From Azotobacter salinestris (GTDB lineage Bacteria > Pseudomonadota > Gammaproteobacteria > Pseudomonadales > Pseudomonadaceae): a stretch of 64,000 nucleotides of DNA. Location: the NCBI RefSeq assembly GCF_009363155.1, contig NZ_CP045302.1:2959001-3023000 (forward strand), in the 5' to 3' direction. Within the stretch, counting starts at the first letter, position 1. Each line of letters opens with the position of its first letter. This document shows, piece after piece, positions 55,458 to 64,000 of the stretch. The translations under genes were made by a program, and so were the position numbers. The notes beneath the pieces were generated by a model. It saw only the letters and a program-made list of their open reading frames with translations. It was not told the DNA's origin and made no database searches.

Positions 55458-56798
55458 ATGATGTACCAGCGTCCCGTCACCCGCAGCGCCGCCCTGCCCA
55501 CCCTGGGAGCGGCCCTGGCCATTCCCGCCGTCGCCCAGGCCGAGTTCATCGAGGACGGCAAGCTCTCGCTGAACCTCAAGAACTTCTACATCAACCAGGA
55601 CACCCGCAACGAGGACCGCCCGCGCTCGGAGGAGTGGGGCCAGGGTTTCTTTTTCGACTACAAGTCCGGCTTTACCGAAGGGCCGCTCGGCTTCGGCCTG
55701 GATGTGCTGGCCATGCATGCCATCCGTCTGGACGGCGGCGGCCGCGAGGGCAAGCCGGGCATCGAGCGCACCCCGGGCACCGTGTTCCCGCTGGAGAGCA
55801 ACGGCAAGGCGAAGACCGACTTCGGCCGGCTCGCCGTCACCGGCAAGCTGCGTATCTCCAGGACCGAGGCGCGGCTCGGCACCCTGATGCCCAGGCTGCC
55901 GGTGGTCACCTACAACGACGGCCGCCTGCTGCCGCAACTGTTCCACGGCGGGCAGATCACCTCCAGCGAGATCGACGACCTGACGCTGATCGCCGGCAAG
56001 ATCGAGCACTCCACCGACCGCAACTCCAGCGACAGCTTCCCGCTCTCCATCTCCGGCGCCAACAGCGGCCCCAACGCCCGGTTCAGCAACGAGTTCTACT
56101 ACGCTGGCGCCGACTACAAGGTCGGCAAGGACCTCCTGCTGCAGTACTACTACGGCAGCCTGGACGACTTCTACGAGCAGCACTTCCTCGGCCTGATCCA
56201 CACCTGGGCGTTGCCGGTGGGTTCGCTGAAGACCGACCTGCGCTTCTTCGCCAGCGACTCCGACGGCAGGAACGAAAGCGCCTCCGGACGCAGGGAAGGC
56301 TACGTCAGCAGCGGCTACTGGGACGCCGGCGCGTCCAGCCGCGGCGAGGTCGACAACCACCTGTGGAGCGCCCAGTTCACCTACACGCTGGGCGGCCACG
56401 AAGTGAAGGCCGGCTACCAGAAGATCAGCGGCAACAGCGACTTCCCGCACCTCTTCAAGGGCAGCGGGCGCACCCTGTACCTGATCACCGACGCGCAGAT
56501 CCACAAGTTCACCAGCGCCGGCGAAAACACCTGGGTGGCGGGCTACTCCTACGACTTCGGCAAGATCGGCATCGCCGGCCTGAAGGCCAGCCTGGTCTAC
56601 TGGAGCGGCGACGACATCGACGACGCCGGCAGCGACAACCGCGAGTGGGAACGCAACTTCCGCATCGATTACGTGGTGCCGGAAGGCACCTTCAAGGGCC
56701 TCGGCCTGACCTGGCGCAACGCCACGCTGCGCAGCAACGACACCCGCGATATAGACGAGAACCGCCTGATCGTCACTTATAGCCTGCCGCTGCTCTGA
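55458..56798 (+). CDS. OprD-family outer-membrane porin (copy 2)
   Basis: A 446-residue porin, closely similar to copy 1 along its length. The ATG at 55458 follows AGGAGG; the open frame extends upstream without signal-peptide character. The signal peptide ends AVAQA before EFIEDGKLSLNLKNFYINQD. Shared blocks include EWGQGFFFDYKSGFTEG, GKIEHSTDRNSSDS and NEFYYAGADYKVGKDLLLQY. It ends DENRLIVTYSLPLL. A relic of a third OprD-type gene lies at 50.9 kb, so this porin set has been expanding and decaying locally. Confidence 0.92.
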   Translation: MMYQRPVTRSAALPTLGAALAIPAVAQAEFIEDGKLSLNLKNFYINQDTRNEDRPRSEEWGQGFFFDYKSGFTEGPLGFGLDVLAMHAIRLDGGGREGKPGIERTPGTVFPLESNGKAKTDFGRLAVTGKLRISRTEARLGTLMPRLPVVTYNDGRLLPQLFHGGQITSSEIDDLTLIAGKIEHSTDRNSSDSFPLSISGANSGPNARFSNEFYYAGADYKVGKDLLLQYYYGSLDDFYEQHFLGLIHTWALPVGSLKTDLRFFASDSDGRNESASGRREGYVSSGYWDAGASSRGEVDNHLWSAQFTYTLGGHEVKAGYQKISGNSDFPHLFKGSGRTLYLITDAQIHKFTSAGENTWVAGYSYDFGKIGIAGLKASLVYWSGDDIDDAGSDNREWERNFRIDYVVPEGTFKGLGLTWRNATLRSNDTRDIDENRLIVTYSLPLL

Positions 56799-56902
56799 AG
56801 GCCGGGGCAGAGCGCGGGGGAGCGGTTTCGACCGGGAGGCGGGCGGTCGCCGTCTAGCGGCACTTTCATGAAATACCGGTTCACTGCTGCAACCAATCGT
56901 AG

Positions 56903-56988
56903 GTCGGGCTTCGCACTGCGAAGCCCGACGCTGCTGGGGTGTCGTCGATACGTAGGTTGGGGTTCGCAAGCTCACCCCAACCTACGTA
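56903..56988. repeat. Two REP-like hairpins after the porin genes
   Basis: GTCGGGCTTCGC (56903-56914) pairs with GCGAAGCCCGAC (56918-56929), and TACGTAGGTTGGGGT (56949-56963) pairs with ACCCCAACCTACGTA (56974-56988). Both stems are perfect. They may terminate transcription from the porin side. Confidence 0.7.
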
Positions 56989-56999
56989 GTTCACCCAAA

Positions 57000-57029
57000 G
57001 GTAAATCCGAATAAGGTGAAAATGCTCTA
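57000..57029. repeat. End fragment of the GAGCATTTTTA IS630 type
   Basis: On the minus strand GAGCATTTTCACCTTATTCG, nearly the left end of the element at 29049 (GAGCATTTTTACCTTATTCC), with TA at its border. No other part of the element is nearby. Confidence 0.6.
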
Positions 57030-57079
57030 GTCTTTTCGAAGGCATAAGGTCAAAGACTCTTGAGAGGGAGTTTCGAGCA

Positions 57080-57811
57080 ATGAGCTTCAGGATCGAGGAG
57101 GTCTCCGCTGGGGTGTTCATGACGCTAAATAGCGAGAAGGGACCTGGCGAACTTGACTTTGAAGGTCAAAGGTTATTTAGATTCATGGACTGCTTCTACA
57201 TCCGTAAGCAGCACCTTGACGAGCTCTCGCCCGAGGAAGTGAAGAACTTGTGTCGCGTGCGAGAGAATTTTCCGGGTTTGATTGATCCGGCCAATTCCGA
57301 AGTTCATGCACTATTTGGTAGGCTTATCGAAAGGATTCAGCCAAGGAAACTGCTGGAAATTGGTGCTGGAACCAGGCCTGTTCTTGCAGAGGTTCCGCCC
57401 TATATGGACTATGTACTCTCTGATGCCGATCGAGCAGTCTTTTCCGATACTGAAGGGGTTGGGAGTAACTGTCATGTCTTTTCTGGTTCGGAATACAAGC
57501 TTCCATACAGCGATAGCTATTTTGAGATGGTTGTAGCGGTATTTGTTTTGCAGTTTCCATTTTACAAGGAACAAATCGCTGAGCTGTATAGATGCCTTGC
57601 TCCGAGTGGTATCGTTGCTGCCAATATGTATCGTCGAACAGAGCTTTCCAGAGAGCGCCTGGCAGGAGATTTCGAGTGTGTTGGTTTTAAACTTTATAAG
57701 TTGCCCGATATTAAGAGCCTATGCCGGGGGCACGAGTACTGGATTCTTGGGAAGAATTACGAAAGCGTGATGGCATGTGGTAAGTCGCTCGAAGAGCTGA
57801 TGGGGGATTAG
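57080..57811 (+). CDS. SAM-dependent methyltransferase-like protein, low-GC
   Basis: A 243-residue class I methyltransferase candidate. Residues 88-100 (KLLEIGAGTRPVL) form the SAM-binding glycine loop. YVLSDADRAVF near 114 is the acidic loop, and PYSDSYFEMVVAVFVLQF with LYRCLAPSGIVAANMYRR is the Methyltransf_11 pattern. The N-terminal 60 residues (FMDCFYIRKQHLDELSPEEV) are not recognised. Codon usage and base composition are strikingly lower in GC than the neighbours, and both flanks are IS remnants (57000-57029 and 57945-58086), so it is probably acquired cargo. No partner gene indicates the substrate. Confidence 0.7.
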   Translation: MSFRIEEVSAGVFMTLNSEKGPGELDFEGQRLFRFMDCFYIRKQHLDELSPEEVKNLCRVRENFPGLIDPANSEVHALFGRLIERIQPRKLLEIGAGTRPVLAEVPPYMDYVLSDADRAVFSDTEGVGSNCHVFSGSEYKLPYSDSYFEMVVAVFVLQFPFYKEQIAELYRCLAPSGIVAANMYRRTELSRERLAGDFECVGFKLYKLPDIKSLCRGHEYWILGKNYESVMACGKSLEELMGD

Positions 57812-57944
57812 TTGCCGAGGTGTGCGACGCTATTCTTCTGATCTTGCCCAGCCTTAGTGGACACTCCGTTAAGCGATACACTGCAGCGAGGTGATCCATG
57901 GCAAGGCAGGCAGGCCCAGTGCTAAAACTGGGCTTTTGCCATGA

Positions 57945-58086
57945 CCGACAGAAGTCGTCCGACGTGGTCGAGTGCCTGTTCGGCAAGCTGAAGTATTACC
58001 GGCGGATCGCTTCGCGTTACGAGAAGCAAGCCAGCCGCTTCGAGGAAATACTGGCCTTCGCCGCCGTTCTGCTGTGGTTATGCTGA
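57945..58086 (+). pseudogene. IS5-family transposase C-terminal remnant
   Basis: The last ~45 codons of an IS5-type transposase in one frame (DVVECLFGKLKYYRRIASRY, then QASRFEEILAFAAVLLWLC), ending in a normal stop. The upstream part is missing. It differs from the complete IS5 element at 27.9 kb. Confidence 0.75.
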
Positions 58087-58146
58087 TACGTCAACCTGGC
58101 ATATTCTCAAGAGAGGGAACGACAACAAGGCCTGGAGCACCCGATC

Positions 58147-59328
58147 ATGAGCAACCTGCCCGGACTGAATTTCTTCCTCGGCGAGGAGATCGACATGCTG
58201 CGCGACTCGGTGGCCGGCTTCGCCGCCCGGGAGATCGCCCCGCGCGCCGCCGAAGCCGACCGCAGCGACCAGTTCCCCATGGACCTGTGGCGCAAGTTCG
58301 GCGACATGGGCCTGCTCGGCCTGACCGTCTCCGAGGAGTACGGCGGCGCCGGCATGGGCTATCTGGCGCACATGATCGCCATGGAGGAGCTGTCCCGCGC
58401 CTCAGGCGCCATCGCCCTGTCCTACGGCGCGCACTCCAACCTGTGCGTCAACCAGATCCACCGCAACGGCACGCCGGCGCAGAAGGAGCGCTTCCTGCCC
58501 AGGCTGATCTCCGGCGAGCACATCGGCGCCCTGGCGATGAGCGAGTCCAACGCCGGCTCCGACGTGGTGTCCATGCAGCTGCGCGCCGACCGCAAGGGCG
58601 ACCGCTATGTGCTCAACGGCACCAAGATGTGGATCACCAACGGCCCGGACTGCGACGTGCTGGTGGTCTACGCCAAGACCGACCCGGCGGCCGGCGCGCG
58701 TGGCATCACTGCCTTCATCCTGGAGACGGACAGCCCCGGCTTCTCGGTGGCGCAGAGGCTCGACAAGCTCGGCATGCGCGGCTCGCACACCGGCGAACTG
58801 GTGTTCCGCGACGTGGAGATCCCCGCGGAAAACGTGCTCGGCCAGGTCAATGAAGGGGTCAAGGTGCTGATGAGCGGCCTGGACTACGAGCGCGCCGTGC
58901 TCGCCGGCGGCCCGCTGGGCCTGATGCAGGCGGCGATGGACGTGGTGGTGCCCTACATCCACGACCGCAGGCAGTTCGGTCAGAGCATCGGCGAGTTCCA
59001 GCTGATCCAGGCCAAGGTCGCCGACATGTACACCACCCTGCAGGCCTGCCGCGCCTACCTCTACGCGGTCGGCCGGCAGCTCGACGCGCTGGGCTCCGGG
59101 CACGTGCGCCAGGTGCGCAAGGACTGCGCCGGGGTGATCCTCTACTGCGCCGAGAAGGCCACCTGGCTGGCCGGCGAGGCGATCCAGATCCTCGGCGGCA
59201 ACGGCTACGTCAACGACTACCCGACCGGCCGGCTGTGGCGCGACGCCAAGCTCTACGAGATCGGCGCCGGCACCAGCGAGATCCGCCGCATGCTGATCGG
59301 CCGCGAGCTGTTCGACGAGACGCGCTGA
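58147..59328 (+). CDS. liuA: Isovaleryl-CoA dehydrogenase
   Basis: A 393-residue FAD-dependent acyl-CoA dehydrogenase that oxidises isovaleryl-CoA to 3-methylcrotonyl-CoA in leucine breakdown. Family segments include [52 protein letters not shown], the region [14 protein letters not shown] near residue 250, which carries the isovaleryl-type catalytic Glu, and the C-terminal [17 protein letters not shown]. It is the first gene of a liuABCD series. The regulator LiuR, often just upstream in pseudomonads, is missing; an IS remnant lies there. A GGAG ribosome site precedes the ATG. Confidence 0.93.
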   Translation: MSNLPGLNFFLGEEIDMLRDSVAGFAAREIAPRAAEADRSDQFPMDLWRKFGDMGLLGLTVSEEYGGAGMGYLAHMIAMEELSRASGAIALSYGAHSNLCVNQIHRNGTPAQKERFLPRLISGEHIGALAMSESNAGSDVVSMQLRADRKGDRYVLNGTKMWITNGPDCDVLVVYAKTDPAAGARGITAFILETDSPGFSVAQRLDKLGMRGSHTGELVFRDVEIPAENVLGQVNEGVKVLMSGLDYERAVLAGGPLGLMQAAMDVVVPYIHDRRQFGQSIGEFQLIQAKVADMYTTLQACRAYLYAVGRQLDALGSGHVRQVRKDCAGVILYCAEKATWLAGEAIQILGGNGYVNDYPTGRLWRDAKLYEIGAGTSEIRRMLIGRELFDETR

Positions 59329-59345
59329 AATCCATCGACCCATTC

Positions 59346-59430
59346 GGTGGAAAACCGCTGCGCGGGTTTTCCACCCTACGCCTCACGGTCGCTCGGGTAG
59401 GGTGGAAAACGGCCGCAGGCCTTTTCCACC
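59346..59430. repeat. REP-like hairpins between liuA and liuB
   Basis: GGTGGAAAACC (59346-59356) pairs with GGTTTTCCACC (59365-59375). A second unit with GGTGGAAAACGGCC and GGCCTTTTCCACC follows to 59430. Same family as the repeats near 4635 and 63860. Being inside the operon, it may reduce read-through or stabilise the upstream mRNA. Confidence 0.7.
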
Positions 59431-59465
59431 GAGACCAGCGCCGACGGCATCAGGGAGCTAGCCCC

Positions 59466-61073
<1,608 letters not shown>

Positions 61074-61085
61074 GAGGTCCCGACC

Positions 61086-61886
61086 ATGACCGACTTCCAG
61101 ACCCTGCAACTCCACTTCGATCCGCGCGGCTTCGCCACCCTCTGGCTCGACCGCCCGGAGAAAAACAACGCCTTCGACGCCGCCATGATCAAGGAGCTGA
61201 TCCTCGCCCTCGACGCGCTGAAGGATCGCCGCGAACTGCGCTTTCTCGTGCTGCGCGGGCGCGGCAGGCACTTTTCCGCCGGCGCCGATCTGGCCTGGAT
61301 GCGCGAGGCCGCCGACCTCGACTACAACGCCAACCTGGCCGACGCCCAGGCCCTCGCCGAGCTGATGTACAACCTCCATCACCTCAAGCTGCCGACTCTG
61401 GCCGTGGTGCAGGGCGCGGCCTTCGGCGGGGCGCTGGGGCTGATCGCCTGCTGCGATCTGGCCATCGGCGCCAGTGACGCGCAGTTCGCCCTGTCCGAGG
61501 TGCGCATCGGCCTCGCCCCGGCGGTGATCAGTCCTTTCGTGGTGCAGGCCATGGGCGAGCGCGCCGCGCGCCGCTACGCCCTGACCGGCGAGCGCTTCGA
61601 CGGCGAGCGCGCCCGCGAGCTGGGCCTGCTCGCCGAGTGCTACCCGGCCGCCGAGCTGGACGGCGCGCTGGAGCAGTGGATCGCCACCCTGCTGCAGAAC
61701 GGCCCGCAGGCCATGAAGGCGACCAAGGACCTGCTGCGCGAGGTCGGCAGCGGCGCGCTCAACCCGGCCCTGCGCCGCTACACCGAGAGCGCCATCGCCC
61801 GCCTGCGGGTCAGCCCGGAAGGCCAGGAGGGGCTGCGCGCCTTCCTGGAAAAACGCCGCCCCGCCTGGCAGGAGGACCGCTCATGA
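61086..61886 (+). CDS. liuC: Methylglutaconyl-CoA hydratase
   Basis: A 266-residue crotonase-fold enzyme adding water to 3-methylglutaconyl-CoA to form HMG-CoA. The oxyanion-hole segments are GRHFSAGADLAWMREA near residue 62 and VQGAAFGGALGLIACCDLAI near 110. VRIGLAPAVISPFV with MGERAARRYALTGERF follow in the usual order. The stop overlaps the liuD start (ATGA), indicating translational coupling to the biotin subunit. Confidence 0.92.
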   Translation: MTDFQTLQLHFDPRGFATLWLDRPEKNNAFDAAMIKELILALDALKDRRELRFLVLRGRGRHFSAGADLAWMREAADLDYNANLADAQALAELMYNLHHLKLPTLAVVQGAAFGGALGLIACCDLAIGASDAQFALSEVRIGLAPAVISPFVVQAMGERAARRYALTGERFDGERARELGLLAECYPAAELDGALEQWIATLLQNGPQAMKATKDLLREVGSGALNPALRRYTESAIARLRVSPEGQEGLRAFLEKRRPAWQEDRS

Positions 61887-63829
61887 GCCGTTCCATCGAC
61901 ACCCTCTTGATCGCCAACCGCGGCGAGATCGCCTGCCGGGTGATGCGCAGCGCCAGGGCCCTGGGCATCCGCACGGTGGCCGTGCACAGCGCCATCGACC
62001 GCCACGCCCGGCATGTGCGCGAGGCCGATCTGGCGGTGGACCTGGGTGGCGCCAAGCCGGCCGAGAGCTACCTGCGGATCGACAGGATCGTCGCCGCCGC
62101 CCGCGAGAGCGGCGCCCAGGCCATCCATCCGGGCTATGGCTTTTTGTCCGAGAACGCCGACTTCGCCCGCGCCTGCGAGGCGGCCGGGCTGCTGTTCCTC
62201 GGCCCGCCGGCTGAGGCCATCGAGGCGATGGGCAGCAAGTCGGCGGCCAAGGCGCTGATGGAGGCGGCCGGCGTGCCGCTGGTGCCCGGCTACCACGGCG
62301 AGGCGCAGGATTTCGAGACCTTCCGCGGCGCCGCCGAGACCATCGGCTACCCGGTGCTGCTCAAGGCCACCGCCGGCGGCGGCGGCAAGGGCATGAAGGT
62401 GGTCGAAACGGAGGCCCAGCTTGCGGAAGCGCTGGAGTCCGCCCGCCGGGAGGCCCGGGCGGCCTTCGGCGATGCGCGCATGCTGGTGGAAAAATACGTG
62501 CTCAAGCCGCGCCACGTGGAGATCCAGGTGTTCGCCGACCGGTACGGCAACTGCCTGTACCTCAACGAGCGCGACTGCTCGATCCAGCGCCGCCACCAGA
62601 AGGTGGTCGAGGAAGCCCCGGCGCCGGGCCTGTCGCCCGCGCTGCGTCGCGCCATGGGCGAGGCGGCGGTGAAGGCGGCCCAGGCCATCGGCTACGTCGG
62701 CGCCGGCACCGTGGAGTTTTTGCTGGATGCGCGCGGCGAGTTCTTCTTCATGGAGATGAACACCCGCCTGCAGGTCGAGCACCCGGTCACCGAGGCGATC
62801 ACCGGCCTCGACCTGGTCGCCTGGCAGATCCGCGTGGCCCGCGGCGAGCCCTTGCCGATCACGCAGGAGGAGGTCCCGCTCAACGGCCACGCCATCGAGG
62901 TGCGCCTCTACGCCGAGGACCCGGAGCACGACTTCCTGCCGGCCAGCGGCACCCTTGCGCTGTACCGCGAGCCGAGCGCCGGGCCGGGGCGCCGGGTCGA
63001 CAGCGGGGTGGCCGAGGGCGATGCGGTGTCGCCCTTCTACGACCCCATGCTGGCCAAGCTGATCGCCTGGGGCGAGAACCGCGAGGAGGCCCGCCAGCGC
63101 CTGTTGGCCATGCTCGCCGAGACCGCGGTCGGCGGGGTGAAGACCAACCTGGCCTTCCTGCGCCGCGTGCTCGCCCATCCGGCCTTCGCCGGCGCCGAGC
63201 TGGACACCGGCTTCATCCCGCGCCATCAGGAGGCGCTGCTGCCGGCTCCGCGGGAGCTGCCGGAAGCCTTCTGGCAGCTGGCCGCCAGCGCCTTGGTGCA
63301 GAGCGAGGCGCCGCGCCGGCGCGAGGAGGATCCGCACTCGCCGTGGAGCACCAGCAGCGGCTGGCGGGCCGGGCTGCCGGCGCAGATCGACCTGGCGCTG
63401 CGCTGTGGCGAGGCGCAGCGGGTGGTGCGTCTGGACAGCGCCCCCTCATCCCGCCTGCACGGCGAGCAGCTGTGGCTGGAGCAGGACGGCGTGCGCCGCC
63501 AGCATCTGGCACTGCGCCGGGGCGAGATCCTCCATCTGGAGTGGGACGGCGAACTGCACGCCGTCAGCCGCGTCGATCCGCTCGCCGAGGCCGGAGCCGG
63601 GCATGCCCAGCATGGCGGCCTGACCGCGCCGATGAACGGCAGCATCGTCCGCGTGCTGGTGGAGACCGGCCAGAAGGTCGAGGCCGGCACGCCGCTGGTG
63701 GTGCTGGAGGCGATGAAGATGGAGCACAGCATCCGCGCGCCGCAGGCCGGGGTGGTCAAGGGCCTGTACTGCCGCGAGGGCGAGCTGGTCAGCGAGGGTG
63801 CCGCGCTGGTGGAGCTGGAGGAGGCCTGA
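61883..63829 (+). CDS. liuD: Methylcrotonyl-CoA carboxylase, biotin-containing (alpha) subunit
   Basis: A 648-residue biotin carboxylase/carrier fusion, start MSRSIDTLLIANRGEIACRV at 61883 overlapping the liuC stop. The N-terminal biotin carboxylase domain contains AIHPGYGFLSENADFA, the ATP-grasp glycine loop LLKATAGGGGKGMKV and FFMEMNTRLQVEHPVTEAIT. The C-terminal carrier domain has the biotinylated Lys in VLEAMKMEHSIRAP (near residue 615). It charges biotin with bicarbonate for the beta subunit LiuB. LiuE (HMG-CoA lyase), the usual last gene, is not seen in the 171 bp that follow before the window ends. Confidence 0.94.
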   Translation: MSRSIDTLLIANRGEIACRVMRSARALGIRTVAVHSAIDRHARHVREADLAVDLGGAKPAESYLRIDRIVAAARESGAQAIHPGYGFLSENADFARACEAAGLLFLGPPAEAIEAMGSKSAAKALMEAAGVPLVPGYHGEAQDFETFRGAAETIGYPVLLKATAGGGGKGMKVVETEAQLAEALESARREARAAFGDARMLVEKYVLKPRHVEIQVFADRYGNCLYLNERDCSIQRRHQKVVEEAPAPGLSPALRRAMGEAAVKAAQAIGYVGAGTVEFLLDARGEFFFMEMNTRLQVEHPVTEAITGLDLVAWQIRVARGEPLPITQEEVPLNGHAIEVRLYAEDPEHDFLPASGTLALYREPSAGPGRRVDSGVAEGDAVSPFYDPMLAKLIAWGENREEARQRLLAMLAETAVGGVKTNLAFLRRVLAHPAFAGAELDTGFIPRHQEALLPAPRELPEAFWQLAASALVQSEAPRRREEDPHSPWSTSSGWRAGLPAQIDLALRCGEAQRVVRLDSAPSSRLHGEQLWLEQDGVRRQHLALRRGEILHLEWDGELHAVSRVDPLAEAGAGHAQHGGLTAPMNGSIVRVLVETGQKVEAGTPLVVLEAMKMEHSIRAPQAGVVKGLYCREGELVSEGAALVELEEA

Positions 63830-63859
63830 GGCTGGGCGGGCGTTCGCCGGTCTTGGTAG

Positions 63860-63933
63860 GGTGGGCAATTCGCGCAGCGATTGCCCACCGTCGGGCCCGC
63901 ATGCCGGTGGACAAGGCTGCGCCGTTGTCCACC
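63860..63933. repeat. REP-like hairpins after liuD
   Basis: GGTGGGCAAT/ATTGCCCACC (63860-63869 with 63880-63889) and GGTGGACAA/TTGTCCACC (63906-63914 with 63925-63933), each with GC-rich loops. Same dispersed family as near 4635 and 59350. Confidence 0.7.
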
Positions 63934-64000
63934 CTACCAGACTGCTCGCGATGGTGGCGCACGCTGTTGCCTGGATCGCCAGCAAGCTGGCTCCGACAGG

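Noticed and set aside
59235-59465. Upstream extension of the liuB frame into liuA
   Set aside because: Runs through liuA coding sequence and the hairpin repeat; the ATG at 59466 opens the known liuB N-terminus.

Overview
The window comes from a high-GC gammaproteobacterium of the Pseudomonas/Azotobacter group, most likely Azotobacter. The best evidence is a secreted protein carrying three copies of the R-module known from Azotobacter mannuronan C-5 epimerases. PvdE/PvdQ-type siderophore genes and a pseudomonad liu operon agree with this. The genus is an inference, not a database match.

Layout: 0-5.6 kb holds siderophore genes (3' part of an acylase, a PvdE-like exporter, a PepSY membrane protein, and a convergent iron ABC ATPase under a Fur box). 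5.7-11.5 kb is an RND efflux locus (decayed outer-membrane factor, TetR regulator, adaptor, pump) with twin operators around the regulator. 11.5-17 kb is an insertion-sequence pile-up, including three head-to-tail copies of one IS630-family element. 17.5-32.7 kb is bounded by two inverted, nearly identical RTX genes. Between them lie an RpiR regulator, the relic of an inositol-catabolism locus (truncated iolA, intact iolI-like gene), an IS1111-type element, a compact low-GC archaic (Csu-type) chaperone-usher pilus operon between IS5 ends, and another chain of IS elements.

34-45.7 kb is mostly host-like: a solitary triosephosphate isomerase, an MFS transporter, a 50-codon membrane protein gene, tRNA-Arg(CCG), two tandem multicopper oxidases, a third RTX-only protein, a TerC protein and a CitMHS transporter. 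46-50.7 kb has IS remnants, an IS630-family element and the 905-residue delta-60/R-module protein. 51-53 kb has two genes for an amino-sugar step (DegT aminotransferase, Gfo/Idh dehydrogenase). 53.9-56.8 kb has two tandem OprD-family porins. A low-GC methyltransferase gene lies between IS scraps at 57-58 kb. 58.1-63.8 kb is a liuABCD leucine/isovalerate operon.

The window as a whole suggests a chromosome with heavy IS activity, mostly at CTAG/TA sites, and several predicted type I-secreted RTX proteins with no type I transporter genes in the window. The most unusual item is the delta-60 repeat domain joined to three epimerase-type R-modules without an epimerase catalytic module.
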